A stretch of 9,922 nt of DNA from NCBI GenBank assembly GCA_902575715.1, contig CACGSI010000030.1, forward strand, positions 1 to 9,922, read 5' to 3'. This document shows, piece by piece, positions 1 through 7,079 of the stretch (within the stretch, counting starts at the first letter, position 1; each line of letters starts with the position of its first letter). The notes beneath the pieces were generated by a model. It did no database searches and was not told the origin of the DNA. It saw only the letters and a list, made by a program, of their open reading frames with translations. A program made the position numbers and the translations under genes. The DNA comes from an uncultured SAR324 cluster bacterium (GTDB taxonomy: Bacteria > SAR324 > NAC60-12).

Positions 1-501
1 AACTGTGATTTATCTAAAACTAGAAACAAATTTGTTTTTGGTCATGGAGAATCTGATTCTAAGATAATGTTTATTGGTGAAGGTCCTGGAGAAAAAGAAG
101 ATAAAACCGGGGAACCATTCGTCGGAAGAGCTGGGAAATTACTTACCAAAATGATTAATTCTATTGGGATTGAGCGACAAGATATTTACATAACAAATAT
201 TGTTAAGTGCAGGCCGCCACAAAATAGGAATCCTTTTGAGATAGAGATTAGTAAATGCTCACCAATTTTAAAACAACAAATAGAAATTATTAACCCAAAA
301 TTAATTGTAACACTTGGTAACTTCCCAGCGAAAACACTCATTCCAGACATTCAGGGTATTACTAAGATACATGGCAAGGTTTTTCAATATGGGAATTGGA
401 AAATTCTACCTACATTTCATCCTTCATACCTTTTAAGGAATAGATCTTCAATGTTATTGGCTTGGCAGGATTTTAAAATTATTCCTGAATTAGCCTTTTG
501 A
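1..501 (+). CDS. Uracil-DNA glycosylase, family 4 (Fe-S type), 5'-truncated by window edge
   Basis: This enzyme removes uracil from DNA to start base-excision repair. The frame is open from base 1, so the gene begins upstream; the ATG at 67 is internal. 166 residues are visible. Motifs in order: active-site loop GEGPGEKED (visible residues about 26-34), PFVGRAG (39-45), TNIVKCRPPQNR (65-76), and the second catalytic motif HPSYLLR with His about 140. Cysteines at visible residues 2, 70 and 86 have the spacing expected for the second, third and fourth [4Fe-4S] ligands; the first ligand should lie three residues before Cys2, just outside the window. The 3' end is intact, stopping at TGA 499-501, 50 bp before hisS on the same strand. 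Family 4 is favoured over family 1 because of the cluster cysteines and the GE-PG motif. The upstream length is unknown; many bacterial members carry an N-terminal extension. Confidence 0.93.
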   Translation, partial: NCDLSKTRNKFVFGHGESDSKIMFIGEGPGEKEDKTGEPFVGRAGKLLTKMINSIGIERQDIYITNIVKCRPPQNRNPFEIEISKCSPILKQQIEIINPKLIVTLGNFPAKTLIPDIQGITKIHGKVFQYGNWKILPTFHPSYLLRNRSSMLLAWQDFKIIPELAF

Positions 502-551
502 TTATTTATAGTATAAATTTTAAAATTTTGATAATCGAGACTAAAAAATAG

Positions 552-1826
552 ATGAATGACCTACTCCCGGTTAAAGGGACCAGAGATTTCTTTCCAAAAG
601 AAATGCGATTAAGAAACTGGCTATTTGATTTATGGCGCAAGTCATCTTTAAAATCAGGTTTTGAAGAATATGATACTTGCGTTTTGGAGCATGAAGATCT
701 TTACATTAGAAAAGCTGGTGATGAAATTAGCAAACAACTCTATAGTTTTGAAGATAAAGGTGGTAGAAGACTTAGTTTGAGGCCAGAAATGACACCTTCA
801 TTAGCTCGATTAGTAGTCCAACAAAAAAAATCTTTATCGTTTCCAATAAAATGGTTTTCTATACCTCAATGTTTTAGATATGAACGTATGACTAAAGGAA
901 GGAGGAGAGAACACTTCCAGTGGAATGCCGACATTATAGGTCAACCAGAAATAATAGCTGAAGTTGAAATTCTAATTCTCATTATTTCTGCTTTAGAAAA
1001 AATGTATCTCTCTTCCAAAGAAATAAAAATATACATTAATGATAGAAGAATTTTAAATGCAATTTTAAATCAACTAGATGTCCCTAAAACTCTCCACAGC
1101 GAAGTTCTAATCATTATGGATAAACGCGACAAAATTTCTTCTGAATCAATAGATAGTTTATTAGAAAAAATTGGTTTATCAAAAAAACAAATTTTACAAT
1201 TAAATAAATATTTATTGGAGTCAAATCTTAATAATTTGTTAAACAAATTAAAAGATACTAATGGAGTTAGTGATTTGATATACTTAATAAAACTTGTAGA
1301 AGACGCTGGATACAAAAACTATATGGAATTTGATATTTCTATTGTAAGAGGATTATCTTATTACACAGGCCCAGTTTTTGAGGTAAATAGTATCAAAAAA
1401 CGACATCGCGCTTTATGTGGTGGAGGAAGGTATAACTCTCTACTTAGTTCATTTGGTAAAGAAGCAGTTCCCGCTGTGGGTTTTGGCTTTGGAGATGTAG
1501 TAATTTTAGACATTTTAAAAGATTTAAACAAACTACCAGAATTAACTCGGGAAATAGACTATACTATTATTCCATATGATATTTCTCAGATTGGAATTGC
1601 TCTAAAAATAGCCTCTAAATTGCGTGATAATAATTATTCAGTTGATTGTAACTTTAGTATGAAAAAAATAAAAAAATCATTACAAAGTGCAAATGAAACA
1701 GGTGCAAAAAATGCAATATTACTTTTTCCAGAAGAGTTGTCAGAAGAAAAGGTTGTAATAAGAGACTTATACCTTCACGAACAAAAATCATTAAAAATTT
1801 CAGAATTAATTTCTTCAGAGGAGTAG
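552..1826 (+). CDS. hisS: Histidyl-tRNA synthetase
   Basis: A class II aminoacyl-tRNA synthetase that charges tRNA-His in the cytosol. The 424 residues are full length. An N-terminal KGTRDFFP segment (8-15) is followed by motif 2, FRYERMTKGRRREHFQ (108-123), and the histidine-specific motif RGLSYYTGPVFE (266-277) with its catalytic Arg266. Next come the CGGGRY glycine-rich segment (289-294) and a motif 3 region GFGFGD (310-315). Residues about 334-424 form the anticodon-binding domain, which separates it from the shorter HisZ paralog of ATP phosphoribosyltransferase. Motif 3 reads GFGFGDVV where classical enzymes have an Arg (as in GLER), a variant I recall from other bacterial and plastid HisRS. 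The ATG at 552 gives a normal N-terminus but has no Shine-Dalgarno sequence. It lies 50 bp after the glycosylase gene and 5 bp before lspA, suggesting co-transcription. Confidence 0.95.
   Translation: MNDLLPVKGTRDFFPKEMRLRNWLFDLWRKSSLKSGFEEYDTCVLEHEDLYIRKAGDEISKQLYSFEDKGGRRLSLRPEMTPSLARLVVQQKKSLSFPIKWFSIPQCFRYERMTKGRRREHFQWNADIIGQPEIIAEVEILILIISALEKMYLSSKEIKIYINDRRILNAILNQLDVPKTLHSEVLIIMDKRDKISSESIDSLLEKIGLSKKQILQLNKYLLESNLNNLLNKLKDTNGVSDLIYLIKLVEDAGYKNYMEFDISIVRGLSYYTGPVFEVNSIKKRHRALCGGGRYNSLLSSFGKEAVPAVGFGFGDVVILDILKDLNKLPELTREIDYTIIPYDISQIGIALKIASKLRDNNYSVDCNFSMKKIKKSLQSANETGAKNAILLFPEELSEEKVVIRDLYLHEQKSLKISELISSEE
1817..1823 (+). promoter_or_regulatory. Shine-Dalgarno site of lspA
   Basis: The sequence AGAGGAG lies inside the last codons of hisS, 8 nt before a TTG codon at 1832. 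It decides the unusual TTG start of lspA and implies translation of lspA from a hisS-lspA transcript. Confidence 0.75.
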
Positions 1827-1831
1827 AAGAT

Positions 1832-2356
1832 TTGAGAATACACGATATTTTTTCCTCAACTTCATTTAAAATTAATTGGATATTAATGATAATCTTTTTT
1901 ATTTTTGATTTTTTATCAAAAAATTGGGTAATAAAAAATTTACCACTTTATGAAACTAGGATAGTTATTACTAACTATATAGAATTATTACATGTCCAAA
2001 ACAGAGGAATAAGTTTTAGTCTTTTTTCAGATCTTCCAGATTATATTAGAGTTCCTTTTTTAGTTGGCGTATCATTAATAGCAGTGATAGTAATGATTTA
2101 CTACCAAACTCGATATTGGAAAGAAATTGACTTTTATAGTCGTGTAGGACTAGTTTTCGTAATACCGGGAGCTGCAGGTAATTTAGTAGACCGTTTTTTT
2201 TATGGATATGTAACTGATTTCATCCACTTTAGATGGTATGAAACAAGCTTTTTTGTAAATAATCTTGCAGACTGTTTCATAAGTATTGGAGTTATTTTTT
2301 TTATAGCACAAATTTTTTTTCAGAATAAAAATACTTTATCTCAAACTAAAAATTAA
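1832..2356 (+). CDS. lspA: Lipoprotein signal peptidase (signal peptidase II)
   Basis: An inner-membrane aspartyl protease that cleaves the signal peptide of diacylglyceryl-modified prolipoproteins. The 174 residues match the family length. Four hydrophobic segments are visible at about 14-31, 74-91, 103-118 and 143-163. Conserved blocks are DFLSK (26-30), QNRGISFSLF (56-65), GAAGNLVDR (113-121) with catalytic Asp120, VTDFIHF (127-133), and NNLADCFISIG (143-153) with catalytic Asp147. The second-aspartate block differs slightly from the usual FNvADs, and the first block has ISF where many have AAF; neither change touches the catalytic pair. The start is TTG at 1832, supported by a Shine-Dalgarno sequence 8 nt upstream and only 5 bp from the hisS stop. 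Pairing with hisS is not the classical ileS-lspA arrangement. Confidence 0.95.
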   Translation: MRIHDIFSSTSFKINWILMIIFFIFDFLSKNWVIKNLPLYETRIVITNYIELLHVQNRGISFSLFSDLPDYIRVPFLVGVSLIAVIVMIYYQTRYWKEIDFYSRVGLVFVIPGAAGNLVDRFFYGYVTDFIHFRWYETSFFVNNLADCFISIGVIFFIAQIFFQNKNTLSQTKN

Positions 2357-2394
2357 TTTTTGAAAAATTTAAAAAATACTAAATTATAAATTAT

Positions 2395-2427
2395 TTTAGG
2401 AAAGATAATGTGATTAATTTTCCTTAA
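2395..2427. terminator. Hairpin between convergent lspA and pyk, possible bidirectional terminator
   Basis: Bases 2398-2409 pair with 2413-2424 (AGGAAA with TTTCCT outside, TAAT with ATTA inside, one G-U pair and one A-A mismatch) around a 3-nt GTG loop. Two more A-T pairs at 2395-2396 with 2426-2427 extend it across a mismatch. It sits between two converging genes, where a shared terminator is expected. No clean U-tract follows on either strand and most pairs are A-T, so a factor-independent terminator is plausible, not certain. The rest of the 103-bp gap is featureless A+T-rich DNA. Confidence 0.4.
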
Positions 2428-2459
2428 GAATTTCAAATAAGGTAAAATTCCTTTTAAAC

Positions 2460-3857
2460 CTACTTAGGTATACTACGAACCTGCAATGAGGTAGAATATC
2501 CTTCTCCTGTTAGTATATTAGCTAGTACGACAACTTTCTCATTTGAAACAAACCCTTTCCTTTTCGACAAAATCTTTAAAGCGTCTTGTATTGTTTCCTC
2601 AGGGTTTATTTTGAAATCCATTAAAAATGGGATAACTCCTCTGTAAAGAGCCATAGAAGTCAATACATTTATACTATTTGTAAACGAAAAAATATCAATA
2701 TTGTATGGTCTAAAATTAGACAGGTATCTGGCTCCCCTTCCATTTCGAGTAATCACTACTATGGCACGTATATTTAAATTTGTTGCTATTTGAATGGCAG
2801 ATTCAGCTAAATGTTCTCCAATTTTGACTTTTACCATTTTTTCACTAAAATTTACTCCTGGAAATTCTTCTGAACGCCTAACAATCTTAGAAAGAGTTTT
2901 TACACAAGTTACAGGATACTTACCAATTGATGTTTCTCCAGAAAGCATGATTGCATCAGTCTGTTCAAATACAGCATTCGCAACATCTGTAACTTCTGCT
3001 CTGGTAGGAACGGGATTTTCTATCATTGATTCAAGAATCTGGGTTGCTACTATTAGGCGTTTACCATATTTTGCACATTGATAAGCAATTCTTCTCTGTA
3101 TTTGTGGCAATTCTTCCATCTCTACTTCAATTCCAAGGTCTCCTCGTGCTACCATAATTCCATCAGCTTCCTGAACAATTTCTTCCAAATTATTGACTCC
3201 TTCCTGATTTTCAATTTTTGCAATTAATTTTATATGATTCCCGTCATCTCCCAAAATTTTTCTAACTTTTTTTAAAGTTTCTGCATTACGAACAAATGAA
3301 AGGGCAATAATGTTAACTTTATTTTTTAAACCAAACAAAATATCATTCTCATCTTCTAAAGTTACTCCTGGAAGCTTAATATTTTTACCGGGTAAATTTA
3401 CATGTCTTCTAGCTTTTAAAATTCCTCCATGAACTACTTTACAATTTAGATTATTCTTTTCTTTCTTTAAAACAGTTAAGCAAAAAAGCCCTCCATCTAA
3501 AGAAATTGAATCACCAACCTCTAAATCTTCATGCAAGTAAGAATAATTTACGAAAATAGAATTATCTTTTTCATAATTTGGCGGAGAATTTACAAAAATA
3601 TTTTTACCTTTAGCAAGTTTTATTTCTTGATTCCCAGTCCTTATTTCCGGTCCTTTGGTATCAAGAAGAATTGCAATTGGGAATTTTCTGTTGTTATTAA
3701 TTTTTTTTATTTTTTCAATAATTTTAAAGTGAGTTTTATGGTCTCCATGAGAAAAATTAAGACGTGCGACATTCATTCCAGCATCTGCAAGTTCAGATAA
3801 AATTTTTGTCGAATCACTTTCTGGTCCAATGGTGCAAATAATTTTTGTACTTAACAT
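2460..3857 (-). CDS. pyk: Pyruvate kinase
   Basis: Converts phosphoenolpyruvate and ADP to pyruvate and ATP, the last step of glycolysis, in the cytosol. From ATG 3857 the protein has 465 residues, normal for bacteria, and begins like family members (TKIICTIGP from residue 4). The frame stays open to an ATG at 3971, but that adds 38 non-homologous residues and overlaps the upstream gene by 83 bp, so I reject it. Visible features are NVARLNFSHG with Arg32 (29-38), LLDTKGPEIRTG (64-75), the active-site signature around Lys214 (IAKIENQEGV, 212-221) with metal ligand Glu216, ARGDLG with Asp240, VATQ with catalytic Thr272, and MLSGETSIGKYP (304-315). Residues about 345-465 form the C-terminal domain, which binds allosteric effectors in many members. 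No clear Shine-Dalgarno sequence precedes it. It is the last gene of the block, 31 bp after the Lpd-like gene. Confidence 0.95.
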   Translation of the reverse strand: MLSTKIICTIGPESDSTKILSELADAGMNVARLNFSHGDHKTHFKIIEKIKKINNNRKFPIAILLDTKGPEIRTGNQEIKLAKGKNIFVNSPPNYEKDNSIFVNYSYLHEDLEVGDSISLDGGLFCLTVLKKEKNNLNCKVVHGGILKARRHVNLPGKNIKLPGVTLEDENDILFGLKNKVNIIALSFVRNAETLKKVRKILGDDGNHIKLIAKIENQEGVNNLEEIVQEADGIMVARGDLGIEVEMEELPQIQRRIAYQCAKYGKRLIVATQILESMIENPVPTRAEVTDVANAVFEQTDAIMLSGETSIGKYPVTCVKTLSKIVRRSEEFPGVNFSEKMVKVKIGEHLAESAIQIATNLNIRAIVVITRNGRGARYLSNFRPYNIDIFSFTNSINVLTSMALYRGVIPFLMDFKINPEETIQDALKILSKRKGFVSNEKVVVLANILTGEGYSTSLQVRSIPK

Positions 3858-3888
3858 TTTTTTTGATCTTTTATTTTCTAAATATTTT

Positions 3889-5361
3889 TTAATTAATATA
3901 TTTACCTTCTCTAAAACATTTAAACTTGAGGTAATCTTTGAAAATATATGGTTTGTAGATTGATTTTCCAAGAAGCATTCTTATACATTCCTGAATACCT
4001 TCAATAATCGAAGGGTGGGGATGGATTAATTCAGCTAACTCATCTATTCCTTTGTTCGTGGCAATAAGCAAGGCCACTGCTTGAATTGCACTTGAAGCAT
4101 GTTCTCCTACAGCACGTAAACCCAAAACTTTCATTTCTTTGTCATCAGAAACCAAAATTTTGAAAAAACCTTCAGTATTTCTCATTGCAACTGCTCTAGG
4201 AATACATTTGTAGTCAAAACTTGCAACCTGGTAATTTATATTAGCTTTTTGTGCCTGCTGTTCATTCATTCCTACTCCAGCTACTTCAGGTGCTAAGAAC
4301 ATTATAGTTGAAATATTTTCATATATGATAGGTCTCTTCGGAACTCCGTATATTTTTTCAACAGCATGTCGACCTTCCAATTCTCCTACATTAACTAGTG
4401 CTATATCTGCAGTAATATCTCCTACCGCAAATATGTTTGAGATACTAGTTTGGGTATCATTGTCAATTATATGTCCTGTTTTACTTAATTTAACTCCTAT
4501 TTCATTCAAGCCTGTATTTTCTATATTAGGTACACGACCTACAGAAATTAGAGCTTTTTCTGCTTTAAAAAATTCCCTATTTCCATCAGGATGCTTAAGA
4601 ATATACTCTACTTTGTCGTCAACTATATCCATTTTCTCTAGAATGGATTCTCTATGAATAAGAACATGATTGGATTCCAGATTGTCTTCGACTACTTTAG
4701 CAAGGTCGAAATCCTCAAAAGGTAAAATTCTATCATCTTTTGAAATCACATGAACTCTAGTTTTATTAAAATTTGAAAAAATAGTAGCAAACTCACAACC
4801 AATAACTCCTGCTCCAAGTATTACAAGACTTTCTGGGAACTCTTCTAGAGAGCTAATTCCATCACTTGTCATGATGATTTTTTCATCAATTTTTATTGAA
4901 GGAATTTTTCGTGGTCGACTACCTGTTGCAATAATTATATTTTCTGCATATACTTTTTCACTCCCAAAATTAGTTTTCACTTCTATAACACTTTTACTTA
5001 ATAAACGTGCTTTACCTTTTAAGAAGTTAAATAATTCTGGATGATTTTTAATTACTAGTCTGAGATGATTTTCAAGCTGCTTTGAACGTTCATCAATTGC
5101 TTCATTAACTTCCTGAAGAACATTTCTAAAGTGGATCTCAGTTTGAGGCAAACCGAGATGGACCATCTTTTTGTTAAATGAGGCAAACTCTTTGGATATT
5201 TCCCAAAAAGTTTTGGAAGAAAGAGCGCCATTATATATTCCCGCACCTCCAATTCTATCTTGCTCGATAAGTAAAACATTTTTTTCGAAATCAATTGCTC
5301 GCATTGCTGCTGCATATCCAGAAGGTCCTCCACCTATTATGCATAGATCATATTTTTTCAT
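3889..5361 (-). CDS. Lpd-like / SthA-like FAD pyridine-nucleotide oxidoreductase lacking the redox disulfide
   Basis: A 490-residue member of the dihydrolipoamide dehydrogenase / glutathione reductase family. It has an FAD Rossmann motif GGGPSG (10-15), a central NAD(P)-binding motif GAGVIG (183-188), the second FAD motif with ATGSRP (145-150) and FAVGD (311-315), and a C-terminal dimerisation domain with HPHPSIIE (447-454), keeping the His449/Glu454 dyad. The redox motif CxxxxC of true Lpd is replaced: residues 38-50 read GGAGIYNGALSSK, so both cysteines (equivalent to 41 and 46) are Gly and Ala. It should therefore not oxidise dihydrolipoamide. The nearest known relatives lacking the disulfide are soluble pyridine-nucleotide transhydrogenases, which move hydride between NADPH and NAD. 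After the NAD strand it has Ser-Lys (207-208) where NAD-specific Lpd carries Glu, fitting NADP use; this is inference. No lipoyl E2 partner is present. ATG 5361 lies 20 bp after the acetolactate synthase stop; the Shine-Dalgarno sequence is weak. Confidence 0.85.
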   Translation of the reverse strand: MKKYDLCIIGGGPSGYAAAMRAIDFEKNVLLIEQDRIGGAGIYNGALSSKTFWEISKEFASFNKKMVHLGLPQTEIHFRNVLQEVNEAIDERSKQLENHLRLVIKNHPELFNFLKGKARLLSKSVIEVKTNFGSEKVYAENIIIATGSRPRKIPSIKIDEKIIMTSDGISSLEEFPESLVILGAGVIGCEFATIFSNFNKTRVHVISKDDRILPFEDFDLAKVVEDNLESNHVLIHRESILEKMDIVDDKVEYILKHPDGNREFFKAEKALISVGRVPNIENTGLNEIGVKLSKTGHIIDNDTQTSISNIFAVGDITADIALVNVGELEGRHAVEKIYGVPKRPIIYENISTIMFLAPEVAGVGMNEQQAQKANINYQVASFDYKCIPRAVAMRNTEGFFKILVSDDKEMKVLGLRAVGEHASSAIQAVALLIATNKGIDELAELIHPHPSIIEGIQECIRMLLGKSIYKPYIFKDYLKFKCFREGKYIN

Positions 5362-5381
5362 TCCATTACTACAATTAATCT

Positions 5382-7022
5382 TTATATCTTTTTACTTCTT
5401 TCTTTTATTTCATGATTCAAAATTCTATCATTTTCGGAATAATCAACAGCCAATTCCACTACATGTACTCCTCGAGTATCATGACATTTTTTCAAAATAG
5501 GGATAAATTCATCAGTTCTTTTTACACGGTAACCTTTAGCCCCATGACATTCAGCAAATTTTACAAAATCAGGATTATCATATTCTAGGCCAAAATCTTC
5601 AAAACCTAAATTTGCCTGTTTCCATCTAATCATTCCATAAGAGTCATCCCTCAAAATCAAACAAACTAGGTTCATTTGTAAACGCACAGCAGTCTCTAAT
5701 TCTTGCGCATTCATCATAAAACCCCCATCCCCACAAATAGCCATAATTTTTCTATCAGGAAAAACCATGTGTGCTCCCATTGCTGAAGGAAGTCCCGCCC
5801 CCATTGTGGCCAAAGCATTGTCTAACAAAACAGTATTTGGTTCATATGCTTTGTAATTTCGCGCAAACCATATTTTGTAAACTCCATTGTCTAGAGCAAT
5901 AATACCATTTGGAGGCATTACTTTTCTTATATCTGAAACAAATCTTTGTGGAAGCATAGGGAATCTAGAATCATCAGCACCTTCTAATAAATGCTTATCA
6001 ACAGCTTTCTTTACTTTTAAAGAATATGAAAAATCCCAAGAACTCTGAGGCATAATCCGCTCTTTTATTTGCCAAATACTATTTGCAATATCACCAATTA
6101 CTTCTAATTGTGGGAAATATACCTGATCAACTTCTGCAGAAGAAAAATTTACGTGAATAACTTGAAATGATTCTTGCTCCATAAAGAAAGGAGGTTTTTC
6201 AATATCGTCATGTCCAACATTAATAATTAAATCTGATTTTTCTACAGCTCTATGTAAAAAATCATTTGATGAAAGTGCTGCGTTTCCTAAAAATAAAGGA
6301 TCTCTTTCATCCAAAACTCCTTTTCCCATTTGGGTACTTATAAAAGGAATTTTGGTCTTATCTATAAAGGATCTTAACATCCTTGCAGGCATTTTTCTAT
6401 TTGATCCTGCTCCGATTAAAAGCAATGGTCTCTTTGAATTTTCTATCATATCAACTGCATTCTTAACCGCCTTTTCTTCCGCTATTGGACGTCTCGCGCG
6501 ACTCCGAGGCAAAGGGAGAACAGTGGATTCTTCTGCAGCCACATCTTCAGGTAATTCTAAGTGAGCTGCTCCCGGTCGCTCTTCTTGAGAAATACGAAAT
6601 GCCTCTCTAATTCTGGGAGGAATATTATTTCCGCTCACTATAGATTGAGTATATTTAGTCAAAGGTTTCATCATTTCTACAACATCCAATATTTGGAATT
6701 TACCTTGTTTGCTGTGTTTGATTGGCTTTTGTCCTGTTATCATCACCATAGGCATCGCGCCTAGTTGTGAGTATGCGGCTGCAGTTACTAGGTTAGTTGC
6801 GCCAGGGCCAAGAGTTGAAAGACAAACTCCCGCTTTACCTGTAAGCCTTCCATATGTAGCAGCCATAAAACCAGCAGCTTGTTCGTGTCTTGTTAAAATC
6901 AATTTTATTGATGAGTCTTTGAGAGAATTAAGAAAATCAAGATTTTCTTCTCCTGGGATCCCAAAAATGTATTCTACACCCTCCTCTTCTAGGGCTTTTA
7001 TAAACAGATCAGATGCTTTCAT
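5382..7022 (-). CDS. Acetolactate-synthase-type ThDP enzyme, large subunit (IlvB/AlsS family)
   Basis: The family condenses two pyruvates to 2-acetolactate plus CO2, using thiamine diphosphate and Mg2+ in the cytosol. The 546 residues cover all three domains: N-terminal pyrimidine-binding domain (about 1-165) with GIPGEEN (21-27) and catalytic Glu47 in TRHEQAA; central domain (about 185-320) containing VGHDDIEKPPFF (269-280); C-terminal ThDP-binding domain (about 360-546) with GDGGFMMNAQELETA (431-445). Asp432 and Asp459 (in RDDSYGM) are the likely metal ligands; an Asp at the second position also occurs in catabolic acetolactate synthases. No regulatory small subunit (ilvH/ilvN) adjoins, which fits a stand-alone, catabolic-type enzyme. 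Other ThDP reactions, such as other 2-oxoacid decarboxylations or sulfoacetaldehyde chemistry, cannot be excluded from sequence. Parts of the gene are clearly more G+C-rich than the window. ATG 7022 has no strong Shine-Dalgarno sequence. The gene lies between the FMN-protein and Lpd-like genes. Confidence 0.88.
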   Translation of the reverse strand: MKASDLFIKALEEEGVEYIFGIPGEENLDFLNSLKDSSIKLILTRHEQAAGFMAATYGRLTGKAGVCLSTLGPGATNLVTAAAYSQLGAMPMVMITGQKPIKHSKQGKFQILDVVEMMKPLTKYTQSIVSGNNIPPRIREAFRISQEERPGAAHLELPEDVAAEESTVLPLPRSRARRPIAEEKAVKNAVDMIENSKRPLLLIGAGSNRKMPARMLRSFIDKTKIPFISTQMGKGVLDERDPLFLGNAALSSNDFLHRAVEKSDLIINVGHDDIEKPPFFMEQESFQVIHVNFSSAEVDQVYFPQLEVIGDIANSIWQIKERIMPQSSWDFSYSLKVKKAVDKHLLEGADDSRFPMLPQRFVSDIRKVMPPNGIIALDNGVYKIWFARNYKAYEPNTVLLDNALATMGAGLPSAMGAHMVFPDRKIMAICGDGGFMMNAQELETAVRLQMNLVCLILRDDSYGMIRWKQANLGFEDFGLEYDNPDFVKFAECHGAKGYRVKRTDEFIPILKKCHDTRGVHVVELAVDYSENDRILNHEIKERSKKI

Positions 7023-7041
7023 AAATTTGCTTTAATTTTTA

Positions 7042-7071
7042 TTTATAGAAATGTACTAAAATATTTGTAAA
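7042..7071 (-). promoter_or_regulatory. Candidate sigma-70 promoter upstream of the acetolactate synthase gene
   Basis: On the - strand TTTACA (7066-7071) and TATAAA (7042-7047) are separated by 18 bp, each matching five of six consensus bases. Located in the 57-bp gap after the FMN-protein gene, it could drive the acetolactate synthase, Lpd-like and pyk genes separately. Such matches are frequent by chance in A+T-rich DNA. Confidence 0.35.
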
Positions 7072-7079
7072 GAAATTTT

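Noticed and set aside
498..535. Promoter elements TTGATT and GATAAT before hisS
   Set aside because: The spacing of 26 bp is too long, and other TATA-like words in the 50-bp gap lack a partner at 16-18 bp; readthrough from the glycosylase gene is equally likely.
1070..1315. - strand open frame inside hisS
   Set aside because: It lies antisense to the variable region between the HisRS motifs, with no family features and no promoter or ribosome site.
3858..3971. Longer pyruvate kinase frame beginning at ATG 3971
   Set aside because: It adds 38 residues unlike any pyruvate kinase N-terminus and overlaps the Lpd-like coding sequence by 83 bp; the ATG at 3857 gives the standard start 31 bp after that gene.
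4325..4657. + strand open frame of 110 codons inside the Lpd-like gene
   Set aside because: It is antisense to a strongly conserved gene, has no recognisable protein motif and reads as a composition shadow. The same holds for the + strand frames at 6352-6564, 6561-6764, 6709-7035 and 7720-7947.
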